A DNA stretch of 64,000 bases from Pseudomonas poae (GCA_028869255.1 CP110972.1:6114001-6178000), one strand, 5' to 3'; counted from the first letter of the stretch, positions 27,436-37,369 are shown. Program-made: numbers and translations. The notes: generated from the sequence alone by a model not told the origin.

Positions 27436-27462
27436 GTGTCGCCAAGCCTGTTCCGACGATAA
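27436..27462 (+). CDS. Candidate Arg leader peptide of argA (eight codons)
   Basis: AAGGAG at 27423-27428 is followed seven bases later by GTG TCG CCA AGC CTG TTC CGA CGA TAA, encoding MSPSLFRR and ending in two CGA arginine codons. The spacing is ideal and better than the weak site in front of argA itself. Its place between argE and argA makes an arginine-sensing leader plausible. No clear alternative terminator structure was found in the 69 bases that follow, so a mechanism is inference. Confidence 0.45.
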   Translation: MSPSLFRR

Positions 27463-27531
27463 CCATCAGCCCGCTGTGCGTTTTCACGACTCATCCTTTT
27501 TCGGCTGCTTTTTATTACAGGCCCAGGTTCC

Positions 27532-28830
27532 ATGCCCGAATACGTCAATTGGCTTCGTCATGCTTCGCCCTACATCAACGCCCACCGCGACTGCACCTTT
27601 GTGGTCATGCTGCCCGGCGATGGTGTGGAACACCCGAACTTCGGCAACATCGTCCACGACCTGGTGCTGCTCCACAGCCTGGGCGTGCGGCTGGTGCTGG
27701 TGCACGGTTCGCGCCCACAGATCGAGGCGCGCCTTGAAGCGCGCGGTCTGACCCCGGCTTACCACGAAGGCTTGCGCATCACCGATGCTGCAACGCTGGA
27801 ATGTGTGATCGACGCGGTCGGCCACTTGCGCATTGCTATCGAGGCGCGCCTGTCCATGGACATGGCCTCGTCGCCGATGCAGGGCTCGCGCCTGCGGGTG
27901 GCCAGCGGCAACCTGGTTACGGCGCGGCCGATCGGCGTGCTCGAAGGCGTGGATTACCACCACACCGGCGAAGTGCGTCGGGTCGACCGCAAGGGCATCA
28001 ATCGCCTGCTGGACGAGCGCTCCATTGTGTTGCTGTCGCCCCTGGGCTATTCGCCTACCGGTGAGATCTTCAACCTGGCCTGCGAGGACGTCGCCACCCG
28101 CGCCGCCATCGACCTGGGCGCTGACAAGCTGCTGCTGTTCGGCGCCGACCTGGGCCTGATTGATGAAAACGGCCGCCTGGTGCGTGAACTGCGCCCGCAG
28201 CAAGTGCCGGCGCATCTGCAGCGGTTGGGCAACAACTATCAAGCCGAGCTTTTGGATGCCGCCGCCGAGGCCTGCCGTGGCGGGGTAGGGCGCAGCCATA
28301 TTGTCAGCTACGCCGAAGATGGCGCTTTGCTCACCGAGCTGTTCACCCGGGACGGCGGCGGTACGCTGGTGGCCCAGGAACAATTCGAGCTGGTGCGTGA
28401 AGCGGCGATTGAAGACGTCGGCGGTTTGCTCGACCTGATCAGCCCACTGGAAGAGCAGGGCATCCTGGTACGCCGCTCGCGGGAGGTGCTGGAGCGTGAG
28501 ATCGAGCAGTTCAGCGTGGTGGAGCGCGAAGGCATGATCATCGCCTGTGCGGCGTTGTATCAGATCGCCGATTCGGACGCTGGCGAGCTGGCGTGCCTGG
28601 CGGTGAACCCGGAATACCGCCATGGCGGGCGCGGTGATGAGCTGCTGGAGCGCATCGAGACCCGTGCGCGGGCCCAGGGTTTGAAGACGCTGTTCGTGCT
28701 TACCACGCGGACCGCCCACTGGTTCCGTGAGCGCGGGTTTGTGCCGAGCAGCGTGGATCGCCTGCCATCGGCGCGGGCGTCGCTGTACAACTATCAGCGT
28801 AATTCGAAGATTTTCGAGAAGGCTCTCTAA
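27532..28830 (+). CDS. argA: N-acetylglutamate synthase
   Basis: A 432-residue enzyme starting arginine synthesis. The N-terminal amino-acid kinase-like domain (FVVMLPGDGVEHPNFGNIVH, LVLVHGSRPQIEARLEARGL) binds arginine for feedback; the C-terminal GNAT domain (GELACLAVNPEYRHGGRGDE, LFVLTTRTAHWFRERGF) binds acetyl-CoA. Length matches ArgA of pseudomonads. It is preceded by a candidate Arg-Arg leader and followed by a REP doublet. Confidence 0.94.
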   Translation: MPEYVNWLRHASPYINAHRDCTFVVMLPGDGVEHPNFGNIVHDLVLLHSLGVRLVLVHGSRPQIEARLEARGLTPAYHEGLRITDAATLECVIDAVGHLRIAIEARLSMDMASSPMQGSRLRVASGNLVTARPIGVLEGVDYHHTGEVRRVDRKGINRLLDERSIVLLSPLGYSPTGEIFNLACEDVATRAAIDLGADKLLLFGADLGLIDENGRLVRELRPQQVPAHLQRLGNNYQAELLDAAAEACRGGVGRSHIVSYAEDGALLTELFTRDGGGTLVAQEQFELVREAAIEDVGGLLDLISPLEEQGILVRRSREVLEREIEQFSVVEREGMIIACAALYQIADSDAGELACLAVNPEYRHGGRGDELLERIETRARAQGLKTLFVLTTRTAHWFRERGFVPSSVDRLPSARASLYNYQRNSKIFEKAL

Positions 28831-28859
28831 ACGCTGTTTCGCAAGTGAAGCTGCTCCAA

Positions 28860-28950
28860 ATGTGGGAGCGGGCTTGCTCGCGAAAGCGGAGTATCAGTCA
28901 ATACATGTGTGGCTGATACACCGTCTTCGCGAGCAAGCCCGCTCCCACAT
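28860..28950. repeat. REP doublet
   Basis: Arms ATGTGGGAGCGGGCTTGCTC and its exact complement, about 45 bases apart, lying between the convergent argA and tauA-like genes. Same sub-type as the copies at 54920, 61696 and 63886. Confidence 0.9.
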
Positions 28951-28963
28951 TATTGGAATGTGT

Positions 28964-29950
28964 TTATTCTTTGATAAATTTGTCGGTCACAAACGCCGAA
29001 TAGTCCGGCAGCACCGTCTCGACCTTACCCTGTTCCTTCAAGAATTTCGCCGTTTCCGCAATCGCCTTCGCCGTGCCGCCTTTCAGCAGTGCGTCGGTTT
29101 GCTGTGCCTGGGCATCCGGAAATGTGGTGCCGGCCAGCAGCTCAGGAATGTCTGAGGCATTCGAACCTGTCAGTTTGGCGATTTTCTGCACTGGCTCCGA
29201 ATCCATCGTCCAGCTGTCTTTATGGGCGGCATAGTCGGCGAACGAGTCCAGGGTGACCTTGGCAAACTTGGCCACTACGTCAGGATGTTTTTCCGCAAAA
29301 TCCTTGCGTGCCACCCACACTTCAAACGTCGGTGCGCCCCACTGACCCACTTGGGCCGCGTCTGTCAGGGTCTTGCCGGTTTTTCGGATCTCGCCCAATG
29401 CCGGTGACCACACAAAGGCGCCGTCGATATCCCCGCGTTTCCATGCGGCGGCAATTTCGGCGGGTTGCAGGTTCACCACTTTGACTTTCTTAGTGTCCAG
29501 ACCCCAATGCTTCAGCGCGCCGAGCAGGCTGTAATGAGAGGTTGAGACAAAGGGCGTGGCGATGGTTTTACCCACCAGGTCTTGCGGTTTGTCGATACCG
29601 CTGCCATTGCGCACCACCAACGCTTCAGAAGTGTTGATCTGCGCCGATACGATAAACGCGACGATAGGCAGATTGCGCGAAGCGGCTGCGGCGAGAGGGC
29701 TGGAACCGAGGTTGCCGATTTGCACATCACCCGAGGCGATTGCGGTTACAACTTCCGGCCCACTGTTGAATCGGCGCCAGGCAATTTTCTCACCAATGGC
29801 TTTTTCATACAGGCCATCGGCCTGGGGGACCTTGCTGGGATCGATGCCGGTTTGGTAGCCGATGGTTAAATCGGCGGCTTTGACACCAAAAGAAAGTATT
29901 AGTGACACAAAAACTGTAACAAATTGACGGGAGGATGTGCCTTTAGCCAT
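28964..29950 (-). CDS. TauA-like sulfonate/taurine ABC substrate-binding protein, orphan
   Basis: A 328-residue periplasmic protein with signal peptide (residues 1-25, ending VKA) and the TauA/SsuA fold: ADLTIGYQTGIDPSKVPQAD, FNSGPEVVTAIASGDVQIGN, SEALVVRNGSGIDKPQDLVG and AAWKRGDIDGAFVWSPALGE. It probably binds taurine or a related sulfonate. No ATPase or permease is adjacent. The mature protein contains one Met and no Cys, fitting expression under sulfur limitation. It is divergent from the OprD porin across a 370-base AT-rich region. Confidence 0.85.
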   Translation of the reverse strand: MAKGTSSRQFVTVFVSLILSFGVKAADLTIGYQTGIDPSKVPQADGLYEKAIGEKIAWRRFNSGPEVVTAIASGDVQIGNLGSSPLAAAASRNLPIVAFIVSAQINTSEALVVRNGSGIDKPQDLVGKTIATPFVSTSHYSLLGALKHWGLDTKKVKVVNLQPAEIAAAWKRGDIDGAFVWSPALGEIRKTGKTLTDAAQVGQWGAPTFEVWVARKDFAEKHPDVVAKFAKVTLDSFADYAAHKDSWTMDSEPVQKIAKLTGSNASDIPELLAGTTFPDAQAQQTDALLKGGTAKAIAETAKFLKEQGKVETVLPDYSAFVTDKFIKE

Positions 29951-30320
29951 GATGGCGTCGCCTTTTTGATCGTGGGTGACGTATGCAGCGGTACGGCCAC
30001 ACTAATCGATATAAAAAAGCGCTAACAAATACCCTTTAGGAATTAGCTTATGGAGCGTCTTGTCTATGCTGACGGGCTCGCCTCATGAAAAGGCTTATTC
30101 CTGAATCGTATGAAAAAGAATGAAACAATTCTTTTTGGGTGTATGAAAAACTCATTACCCTGCAGGGACCAAATCAACGGTGGTTAGACGAAGGTAGTAG
30201 ACACACAAGGTTACGATTGACTTGTCAGTCACTATCCGGTGCTAATCGCGCATCTGTGGATCGAGGGCGTCAGACCCGAGACCAAAGAAATACAAAAATT
30301 AGAAACGAGAGGAGCGGTAC
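29951..30320. promoter_or_regulatory. Divergent promoter region of the tauA-like and porin genes
   Basis: This 370-base gap has no credible gene. It is AT-rich for this genome and holds a 9-base inverted repeat AAAAAGAAT / ATTCTTTTT with a 6-base spacer (30113-30136), and three copies of ATGAAAA near 30085, 30110 and 30142. A GAGGAG ribosome site precedes the porin ATG. Activator binding, for example by CysB or a related LysR protein, is possible but not shown. Confidence 0.5.
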
Positions 30321-31691
30321 ATGAAGAAGTCCACCTTGGCATTGGCTGTAGCGTTGGGCGCAATCGCCCAGCAAGCAGGCGCTGCCGGTTTCATCGAAGA
30401 CAGCAAGGCCACACTGGGTCTGCGTAACTTTTACATCAACACCGATAACCGTGACGGCCACCCTAGTGCCACTTCCAACACCCGTAGCAAAAACGCTGAA
30501 TGGGGCCAAGGCTTCGACCTGCGTTTCATCTCGGGCTACACCCAAGGTACCGTTCAGTTCGGTGTTGATGCGATCGGTCTGTACGGCGTGCGTTTGGATT
30601 CAAGCCGTGCTGATCACGGTAACTACACCGGCACTGCTTCCGGCGGCACCGTGTTCCCAAGCGACGGCAACAAGGCTGTCAACGATTACGCCAGCCTTGG
30701 TGTAACAGGTAAGGTCAAAGTCTCGCAAACCGAACTGAAGCTGGGCACTCTGCAGCCTAAGCTGCCAGTTATTGTGACGAACGATGGTCGTTTACTGCCT
30801 CAAACGTTCCAAGGTGGCCAGATCACCACCAACGACATCAAGGATTTGACTCTGGTTGCCGGCCAGGTGGAAAAGGCCAAGGGCCGTAACTCCAGCAACA
30901 ACGAAAACCTGTCGATCGGCGGTGCCAACGGTAGCTCGAACTACAACGCTGGCAAGTTCACCAACAAGTTCTACTACGCCGGTGGTGACTACAAGCTGAC
31001 CAAGGACCTGACTGCCCAGTACTACTACGGCAATCTGGAAGACTTCTACAAACAGCACTTCCTGGGTCTGACCCACAACTGGGCAATCGGCCCGGGCGTC
31101 TTGAAGTCTGACCTGCGTTATTTCAACAGCTCGGATGATGGTAAGAACGGCGATACCGCTGCCTACTTCTCCAGTGGTAACTACAACAACTTCAACGCCG
31201 GTAAAGGCAAGGTCGACAACAACCTGTACAGCGGCTTGTTCCTGTACACCGTTGCCGGTCACACCTTCGGTGGCGGTTATCAGGTCAGCAATGGCAGCAG
31301 CGACTTCCCTTGGTTGAACCAGGGTGACGGCTCGTCGGCTTACATCACTACCGACATGCAGATCCAGAAGTTTGCCCGCGCCGGCGAGCGTACCTGGCAG
31401 GCACGTTACGCTTACGATTTCGCCAAAGTTGGCGTACCAGGCCTGACGGCCGGTGTTGTATACCTCAAGGGTAGCGACATCGACACCATCGCCAACAACG
31501 CTGGTCGTGCTGAAACCACCGGCCAGTCCGAGTGGGAACGCGACATCACCGTTGCCTACGTGATCCCAGAAGGCCCGCTGAAAAACCTCGGTGTTGCCTG
31601 GAAAAACGCGATGTGGCGTACCGACCTGGCGAACACCCGTTCCCAGGACGAAAACCGTCTGATCGTCAGCTACTCGCTGCCACTGTTCTAG
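30321..31691 (+). CDS. OprD family outer-membrane porin
   Basis: A 456-residue porin: signal peptide at residues 1-22 (QQAGAAG), then the typical OprD opening FIEDSKATLGLRNFYIN and SKNAEWGQGFDLRFISGYTQ, and a C-terminal LIVSYSLPLF ending in Phe. Eighteen strands are expected. Codons such as GGT and CGT are frequent, as in highly expressed genes. Only two Met and no Cys occur in the mature chain. Context next to a sulfonate-binding protein suggests sulfonate or sulfate-ester entry; that is inference. Own terminator downstream. Confidence 0.88.
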   Translation: MKKSTLALAVALGAIAQQAGAAGFIEDSKATLGLRNFYINTDNRDGHPSATSNTRSKNAEWGQGFDLRFISGYTQGTVQFGVDAIGLYGVRLDSSRADHGNYTGTASGGTVFPSDGNKAVNDYASLGVTGKVKVSQTELKLGTLQPKLPVIVTNDGRLLPQTFQGGQITTNDIKDLTLVAGQVEKAKGRNSSNNENLSIGGANGSSNYNAGKFTNKFYYAGGDYKLTKDLTAQYYYGNLEDFYKQHFLGLTHNWAIGPGVLKSDLRYFNSSDDGKNGDTAAYFSSGNYNNFNAGKGKVDNNLYSGLFLYTVAGHTFGGGYQVSNGSSDFPWLNQGDGSSAYITTDMQIQKFARAGERTWQARYAYDFAKVGVPGLTAGVVYLKGSDIDTIANNAGRAETTGQSEWERDITVAYVIPEGPLKNLGVAWKNAMWRTDLANTRSQDENRLIVSYSLPLF

Positions 31692-31720
31692 TAGCGTGAA
31701 GCTGTTGTAAGACTGTAAAC

Positions 31721-31753
31721 CTTGCCCGGCGCAATGCCGGGCAAGGTGTTTTA
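31721..31753 (+). terminator. Intrinsic terminator of the porin gene
   Basis: Ten-base GC-rich stem CTTGCCCGGC / GCCGGGCAAG with loop GCAAT, followed by GTGTTTTA, 29 bases after the porin stop. Confidence 0.85.
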
Positions 31754-31859
31754 CTTTCAAGTCGGGCTAAACCCCCGCAAGCCCTTCCTGAACCCCTCTT
31801 TGTACAGCGTCTCAAGGCCTTCTCGAACCTTGGAAACGATGGTGCTCCTCGCCGGTTCC

Positions 31860-31981
31860 CGCGTCCAATGAACAGATTTTTAATATTCCTTTATCGTCTA
31901 GATAAATCGATATTTATTCTTTTTAAATAATCGGTAATCCATGCACAGTGGGCTCCATAAGCACTCACCAGGAGCCACACC
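31860..31981 (+). promoter_or_regulatory. AT-rich promoter region of lsfA
   Basis: The stretch upstream of lsfA is strongly AT-rich for this genome and carries TTTATC-GTCTA-GATAAA and an imperfect CGATATTTATT / AAATAATCG inverted repeat. Comparable AT-rich blocks precede ssuE (32805-32875) and the porin. They may be CysB-type activator targets; no exact consensus was matched. Confidence 0.4.
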
Positions 31982-32620
31982 ATGAGCCTAAGACTGGGCG
32001 ACATCGCCCCCGACTTTGAACAGGATTCCAGCGCCGGCAAGATTCGCTTCCACGAATGGCTGGGCGACAGCTGGGGTGTGTTGTTTTCCCACCCGGCAGA
32101 CTTCACCCCGGTGTGCACCACCGAGCTGGGCTTTACCGCCAAGCTCAAGGACGAATTCGCCCAACGCGGCGTCAAGGCCATCGCCCTGTCGGTGGACCCG
32201 GTGGACTCGCACCACAAGTGGATCGAAGACATCAATGAAACCCAGAACACCCTCGTCAACTTCCCGATCCTGGCCGATGCCGACCGCAAGGTCTCCGACC
32301 TGTATGACCTGATCCACCCGAACGCCAGTGACACCCTCACCGTGCGTTCCTTGTTCGTGATCGACCCGAACAAAAAGATTCGCCTGACCATCACCTACCC
32401 GGCCAGCACCGGCCGCAACTTCCATGAAATCCTGCGGGTTATCGACTCGCTGCAGCTGACCGACAACCACAAGGTCGCCACCCCCGCCAACTGGCAGGAC
32501 GGTGATGAGGTAGTGATTGTGCCGTCGCTCAAGGATGAGGAAGAGATCAAGAAGCGCTTTCCGAAGGGTTACCGTGCGGTGAAGCCGTACCTGCGGCTTA
32601 CCCCCCAGCCCAACCGCTGA
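31982..32620 (+). CDS. lsfA: 1-Cys peroxiredoxin LsfA
   Basis: A 212-residue Prx6-type peroxidase. The active-site motif is HPADFTPVCTTELG with peroxidatic Cys45, and the C-terminal KGYRAVKPYLRLTP is typical of 1-Cys enzymes. In P. putida LsfA is induced by sulfate starvation and its gene sits beside ssu, as here. The protein contains one Cys, the catalytic one, and only the initiator Met. AGGAG precedes the start. It probably detoxifies peroxides made by flavin-dependent desulfonation. Confidence 0.92.
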   Translation: MSLRLGDIAPDFEQDSSAGKIRFHEWLGDSWGVLFSHPADFTPVCTTELGFTAKLKDEFAQRGVKAIALSVDPVDSHHKWIEDINETQNTLVNFPILADADRKVSDLYDLIHPNASDTLTVRSLFVIDPNKKIRLTITYPASTGRNFHEILRVIDSLQLTDNHKVATPANWQDGDEVVIVPSLKDEEEIKKRFPKGYRAVKPYLRLTPQPNR

Positions 32621-32628
32621 GGCGCATA

Positions 32629-32706
32629 CCGCCATCGCGGGCAAGCCCGGCTCCCACAGTTGACCGCATTCCCCTGTGGGAGCCGGGCTTGCCCGCGATA
32701 GCGGCG
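32629..32706. repeat. REP pair in the opposite (outward) orientation
   Basis: ATCGCGGGCAAGCCCGGCTC comes first and its complement follows, with the CTCCCACAG / CTGTGGGAG ends towards the middle. This is the reverse of most doublets here, where GTGGGAG is on the outside. A similarly reversed pair occurs at 37629-37709, so the two bracket the ssu operon. Confidence 0.85.
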
Positions 32707-32759
32707 GTACAGGCCCCAAAGAATTTGAGTTGGCACCGAATCACAATGCAAGGGTTTTC

Positions 32760-32784
32760 AGGCCGTTTCGACGGCCTTTTTTTT
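32760..32784 (+). terminator. Intrinsic terminator downstream of lsfA
   Basis: Stem AGGCCGT / ACGGCCT with loop TTCG, followed by eight T residues. It would end lsfA transcription, implying that ssuE has its own promoter in the AT-rich segment at 32805-32875. With the REP pair this accounts for most of the 317-base gap before ssuE. Confidence 0.9.
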
Positions 32785-32937
32785 CGCCTGGCGATTCTTG
32801 ATTCGCATATTCTTTCATGGAATAAACAAATGAAAAAATAAGATTTAAAGATATATAAATATGCTGATAGGGTCTGTTCCATCTTGGCGCCATCGCCACA
32901 CAGCGAACCGCCGACACTTGCTCAAGGAATTTCCTAC

Positions 32938-33531
32938 ATGCTGGTCGTAACACTTGGAGGCAGTCCCAGCCAGCGTTCCCGCTCCGGGGTGTTGCTGGAT
33001 AAAACCCGTCAGTGGTTGCAAGACAAAGGCGTAGAAGTGGTGAGTTACCAGATACGGGACTTCCCGGCTGAAGACCTGCTGCACGCCCGCTTCGACAGCC
33101 CCAAGGTCATTGACCTGCTGCAGCAAGTGGCTAACGCGGATGGCCTGGTAATCGCTACGCCGGTGTACAAGGCGTCGTTCTCCGGCGCGCTGAAAACCGT
33201 GCTGGACCTGCTGCCCGAGCGCGCCCTGGCCCACAAGATCGTGTTGCCGATGGCCACCGGTGGCAGCATCGCCCACATGCTGGCGGTGGACTACGCGTTG
33301 AAACCGGTGCTGTCGGCGCTGAAAGCCCAGGAATTGCTGCACGGCATCTTTGCCGAGGACAGCCAGATCGCTTACGGCGAAGGCAGCGCACAGGCGCAAC
33401 TGGTGCCGGTGCTTGAGCATCGCTTGCATGAGGCCCTGGAAACCCTTTACGGCGCCATGGCGCGTCGCCCGAAACCGCTGGACCCCCATGTGTTGAATGA
33501 ACGTTTGTTGAGTGCTCGCTGGAGCATTTAA
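32938..33531 (+). CDS. ssuE: NADPH-dependent FMN reductase SsuE
   Basis: A 197-residue flavodoxin-fold reductase that supplies FMNH2 to SsuD. Motifs: [20 protein letters not shown] at the N terminus (FMN phosphate loop), [20 protein letters not shown] near residue 70 and [13 protein letters not shown] near 105. AAGGA lies nine bases before this ATG, which decides against the longer frame starting at 32884. First gene of ssuEADCBF. It has no Cys. Confidence 0.95.
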   Translation: MLVVTLGGSPSQRSRSGVLLDKTRQWLQDKGVEVVSYQIRDFPAEDLLHARFDSPKVIDLLQQVANADGLVIATPVYKASFSGALKTVLDLLPERALAHKIVLPMATGGSIAHMLAVDYALKPVLSALKAQELLHGIFAEDSQIAYGEGSAQAQLVPVLEHRLHEALETLYGAMARRPKPLDPHVLNERLLSARWSI

Positions 33532-33625
33532 GCCTTACCGGATTTTGTAGTACTCACCTTACTCAGCCGCCAACGGCCAAGCAGGTGCAGCCAACCCCCT
33601 AATCGCACTATTTGGAGAGAGCGCC

Positions 33626-34594
33626 ATGCGCACTGTCATCTTGCGTCGTGGTCTGGTCGCACTGTTTGCTGCGGCTGTGTCCTTCGGCGCCATGGTTCAA
33701 GCCCAGGCTGCCGAAACCCTGCGTATCGGTTATCAGAAGTACGGCACCCTGGTGCTGCTCAAGGCCAAGGGCACCCTGGAAAAACGCCTGGCCGCCCAGG
33801 GCGTACAGGTGCAATGGACCGAGTTTCCCGGCGGCCCGCAACTGCTTGAGGGCCTGAACGTCGGCTCCATCGACTTCGGCGTCACCGGCGAGACCCCGCC
33901 GGTGTTCGCCCAGGCGGCCGGTGCCGATCTGCTCTACGTGGCCTACGAGCCACCGGCGCCGACCAGCGAAGCGATCCTGGTGCCGAAAGACTCGCCGATC
34001 AAATCCGTGGCTGAGCTCAAAGGCAAGAAAGTCGTGCTCAACAAAGGCTCCAACGTGCACTACCTGCTGGTGCGTGCGCTGGAAGATGCCGGCCTGAAAT
34101 ACACCGACGTGCAGACCGTATTCCTGCCGCCCGCCGATGCCCGCGCCGCGTTCGAGCGTGGCAGCGTGGATGCGTGGGTGATCTGGGACCCGTACCAGGC
34201 CGCCGCCGAGAAACAACTGCAAGCGCGCACCCTGCGTGACGGTACCGGCATCGCCGATAACCACCAGTTCTACCTGGCCACCAAGCCGTACGCCGAAAAG
34301 CATCCGGAAGTGGTCAAGGCGTTGATCGAAGAAGTGCGCGCCGTGGGCGAATGGTCCAAGGCCAATCCGCAGGAAGTCACCGAACAAGTGGCACCGCTGC
34401 TCGGCCTGCCGGCTGATATCACCCTGACCTCGGTGAAACGCCAAGGCTACGGCGCGCTGTTCCTGACCCCGGAAGTGGTCGCCGCGCAGCAAAAAATCGC
34501 TGACAGCTTCTACCAACTCAAATTGATCCCCAAACCCTTGAACATCAAGGACGTGATCTGGACGCCGCCCGCCGCCGTAGCCAAAGCGCCGTAA
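33626..34594 (+). CDS. ssuA: Aliphatic sulfonate ABC transporter binding protein SsuA
   Basis: A 322-residue periplasmic protein with signal peptide (residues 1-28, ending QAQA) and the SsuA fold: [60 protein letters not shown] and [20 protein letters not shown]. It captures alkanesulfonates for SsuBC. After signal removal the protein contains no Met and no Cys at all. GGAGAG lies just upstream of the ATG. Second gene of the operon. Confidence 0.96.
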   Translation: MRTVILRRGLVALFAAAVSFGAMVQAQAAETLRIGYQKYGTLVLLKAKGTLEKRLAAQGVQVQWTEFPGGPQLLEGLNVGSIDFGVTGETPPVFAQAAGADLLYVAYEPPAPTSEAILVPKDSPIKSVAELKGKKVVLNKGSNVHYLLVRALEDAGLKYTDVQTVFLPPADARAAFERGSVDAWVIWDPYQAAAEKQLQARTLRDGTGIADNHQFYLATKPYAEKHPEVVKALIEEVRAVGEWSKANPQEVTEQVAPLLGLPADITLTSVKRQGYGALFLTPEVVAAQQKIADSFYQLKLIPKPLNIKDVIWTPPAAVAKAP

Positions 34595-34619
34595 TCCGAC
34601 TTCTTCAGGAGACAACTCC

Positions 34620-35768
34620 ATGAGCCTCAATATTTTCTGGTTCCTGCCTACCCACGGCGACGGCCATTACCTTGGCACCGCCGAAGGCGCTCGCGCCGTT
34701 GATCACGGTTATCTGCAACAAGTGGCCCAGGCTGCAGACCGCCTGGGTTTCGGCGGGGTGCTGATCCCTACCGGGCGCTCTTGCGAAGACTCGTGGCTGG
34801 TGGCTGCCTCGTTGATCCCGGTGACCCAGCGTTTGAAATTCCTTGTTGCACTGCGCCCCGGGATCATTTCCCCGACGGTGGCTGCGCGTCAGGCTGCGAC
34901 CCTGGACCGTTTGTCCGGTGGGCGTGCGCTGTTCAATCTGGTGACTGGGGGTGACCCGGAAGAACTGGCCGGCGACGGTTTGTTCCTCAGCCATGAAGAG
35001 CGCTACCAGGCGTCGGTGGAATTCACCCGCATCTGGCGCCGTGTGCTGGAAGGCGAAACCGTGGATTACGACGGCGAACACATCAGCGTCAAAGGCGCCA
35101 AGCTGCTTTACCCGCCGATCCAGCAACCGCGTCCGCCGCTGTACTTCGGTGGTTCCTCCGAAGCGGCCCAGGACCTGGCAGCCGAACAGGTGGAAATGGT
35201 CCTGACCTGGGGCGAGCCACCGGCCGCGGTCGCGGAAAAAATCGCGCAGGTGCGGGCCAAGGCCGCCAAACTCGGGCGAACCGTGCGTTTCGGCATTCGC
35301 CTGCATGTGATCGTGCGTGAAACCAACGATGAAGCGTGGAAAGCCGCCGACAAACTGATCTCCCATCTGGACGACGACACCATCGCCCGTGCCCAGGCCT
35401 CCCTGGCGCGCTTCGATTCCGTCGGCCAGCAGCGCATGGCCGCCTTGCACGGCGGTAACCGCGACAACCTCGAAGTCAGCCCCAACCTGTGGGCTGGCGT
35501 CGGCTTGGTGCGCGGTGGCGCAGGCACCGCGCTGGTGGGCGATGGCCCGACGGTTGCGGCGCGGGTCAAGGAATACGCGGACCTGGGCATCGACACCTTT
35601 ATTTTCTCCGGTTATCCGCATTTGGAAGAGTCGTATCGCGTCGCGGAACTGCTGTTCCCGCACCTGGATATCGAACGTTTCGAGCTGCCGAAAAGCGCCG
35701 GGTACGTCAGCCCGTTTGGTGAAATGGTCGCCAACGACATCCTTCCCAAAGCTGCGTCACAAAGTTGA
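34620..35768 (+). CDS. ssuD: FMNH2-dependent alkanesulfonate monooxygenase SsuD
   Basis: A 382-residue bacterial luciferase-like enzyme that splits alkanesulfonates to sulfite and an aldehyde with FMNH2 and oxygen. Starts [20 protein letters not shown] and contains GRSCEDSW (Cys at residue 54, as in E. coli SsuD) and [25 protein letters not shown] precedes the ATG. Only four Met and one Cys. It lies between ssuA and ssuC. Confidence 0.97.
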   Translation: MSLNIFWFLPTHGDGHYLGTAEGARAVDHGYLQQVAQAADRLGFGGVLIPTGRSCEDSWLVAASLIPVTQRLKFLVALRPGIISPTVAARQAATLDRLSGGRALFNLVTGGDPEELAGDGLFLSHEERYQASVEFTRIWRRVLEGETVDYDGEHISVKGAKLLYPPIQQPRPPLYFGGSSEAAQDLAAEQVEMVLTWGEPPAAVAEKIAQVRAKAAKLGRTVRFGIRLHVIVRETNDEAWKAADKLISHLDDDTIARAQASLARFDSVGQQRMAALHGGNRDNLEVSPNLWAGVGLVRGGAGTALVGDGPTVAARVKEYADLGIDTFIFSGYPHLEESYRVAELLFPHLDIERFELPKSAGYVSPFGEMVANDILPKAASQS

Positions 35769-35777
35769 GGTGACGCC

Positions 35778-36566
35778 ATGAACTTCGAAAAATTAAGCCA
35801 CCGTGTGGCGCCCTGGGTCCTGCCGGTTTTATTGCTGGCGGTGTGGCAGTTGTCGGTGTCGGCGGGCTGGTTGTCGACGCGCATCCTGCCAGCACCGAGT
35901 GCGGTGATTGAGGCCGGGATCAACCTGGTGGCCAGCGGCGAAATCTGGACGCACCTGGCCATCAGCGGCTGGCGTGCCGGCCTGGGCTTCGTGATCGGCG
36001 GCAGCATCGGCCTGGCGTTGGGTTTTATCACCGGCCTGTCGAAATGGGGCGAGCGCCTGCTGGACAGCTCGGTGCAGATGATCCGCAACGTGCCGCACCT
36101 GGCGCTGATTCCGCTGGTGATCCTGTGGTTCGGGATTGACGAGACCGCGAAGATTTTCCTGGTCGCCCTTGGCACGCTGTTCCCGATCTACCTGAACACC
36201 TACCACGGCATCCGCAACGTCGACCCGGCGCTGGTTGAGATGTCGCGCAGCTACGGTTTGTCCGGGTTCAGCCTGTTCCGTCAGGTGATCCTGCCGGGCG
36301 CGCTGCCTTCGATCCTGGTGGGCGTGCGTTTTGCCCTGGGCTTTATGTGGCTGACGCTGATCGTGGCGGAAACCATCTCGGCCAGCTCCGGTATCGGTTA
36401 CCTGGCGATGAACGCCCGTGAATTCCTGCAAACCGACGTAGTGGTGCTGGCCATCGTCATGTACGCCATCCTCGGCAAGCTGGCCGACCTGGCCGCTCGT
36501 GGCCTGGAGCGTGTATGGCTGCGCTGGCACCCGGCTTACCAAGTGAATAAAGGAGGTGCGGCATGA
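35778..36566 (+). CDS. ssuC: Sulfonate ABC transporter permease SsuC
   Basis: A 262-residue BPD-type permease with about six membrane segments; the EAA-like loop is near residues 150-180 ([20 protein letters not shown]). It forms the channel for sulfonates taken up by SsuA and energised by SsuB. It starts nine bases after ssuD and overlaps ssuB by four bases. Confidence 0.95.
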   Translation: MNFEKLSHRVAPWVLPVLLLAVWQLSVSAGWLSTRILPAPSAVIEAGINLVASGEIWTHLAISGWRAGLGFVIGGSIGLALGFITGLSKWGERLLDSSVQMIRNVPHLALIPLVILWFGIDETAKIFLVALGTLFPIYLNTYHGIRNVDPALVEMSRSYGLSGFSLFRQVILPGALPSILVGVRFALGFMWLTLIVAETISASSGIGYLAMNAREFLQTDVVVLAIVMYAILGKLADLAARGLERVWLRWHPAYQVNKGGAA

Positions 36567-37369
36567 CCGCTCAACAACCTCCGCGCCTGCTCAAAGGGAT
36601 CCCGCTGGCGGTGCGCAAGCTGCGCAAAGCCTTTGGTGCGCGGGAAGTGCTCAAGGAAATCGATCTGCATATTCCGGCAGGTCAGTTTGTGGCTGTGGTC
36701 GGTCGCAGCGGTTGCGGCAAAAGTACCTTGCTGCGCCTGCTGGCCGGGCTGGACAAAGCCAGCGGCGGCGAGTTGCTGGCCGGTTCCGCGCCCCTGAGCG
36801 AAGCGATTGAAGACACGCGGTTGATGTTCCAGGAAGCACGTCTGCTGCCGTGGAAAAAGATCATCGACAACGTGGGCCTGGGCCTCAAAGGCAACTGGCG
36901 CCCCAAAGCGCTGGAAGCCCTGGAGGCGGTCGGCCTGGCCGAGCGCGCCAATGAGTGGCCGGCGGCCCTGTCCGGTGGCCAGAAGCAACGCGTGGCCCTG
37001 GCCCGTGCGCTGATCCACCAACCGCGCCTGTTGCTGCTGGATGAGCCGTTGGGCGCACTGGATGCCCTGACCCGCATCGAGATGCAGCAACTGATCGAGA
37101 ACCTCTGGCAGAAGCACGGTTTTACCGTGCTGCTGGTCACCCACGACGTCAGCGAAGCCGTGGCGATTGCCGACCGTGTGATCCTGATCGAAGACGGCGA
37201 AATCGGCCTCGACCTGATCGTCGACCTGCCGCGCCCGCGTGCCCGGGGCTCACATCGCCTGGCTGCGCTGGAAGCCGAAGTGCTTAACCGTGTGTTGTCG
37301 TTGCCCGGCACGCCGCCGGAACCCGAACCTGTTTCACCGCTGCCTACGCAATTGCGTTGGGCGCAATAA
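36563..37369 (+). CDS. ssuB: Sulfonate ABC transporter ATPase SsuB
   Basis: A 268-residue ATPase with Walker [11 protein letters not shown]-loop FQEARLLPW, signature [15 protein letters not shown], Walker [13 protein letters not shown] and H-loop VTHDVSEAV. The GGAGG ribosome site lies within the end of ssuC, and the start overlaps its stop. It energises SsuC. Confidence 0.96.
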   Translation: MTAQQPPRLLKGIPLAVRKLRKAFGAREVLKEIDLHIPAGQFVAVVGRSGCGKSTLLRLLAGLDKASGGELLAGSAPLSEAIEDTRLMFQEARLLPWKKIIDNVGLGLKGNWRPKALEALEAVGLAERANEWPAALSGGQKQRVALARALIHQPRLLLLDEPLGALDALTRIEMQQLIENLWQKHGFTVLLVTHDVSEAVAIADRVILIEDGEIGLDLIVDLPRPRARGSHRLAALEAEVLNRVLSLPGTPPEPEPVSPLPTQLRWAQ

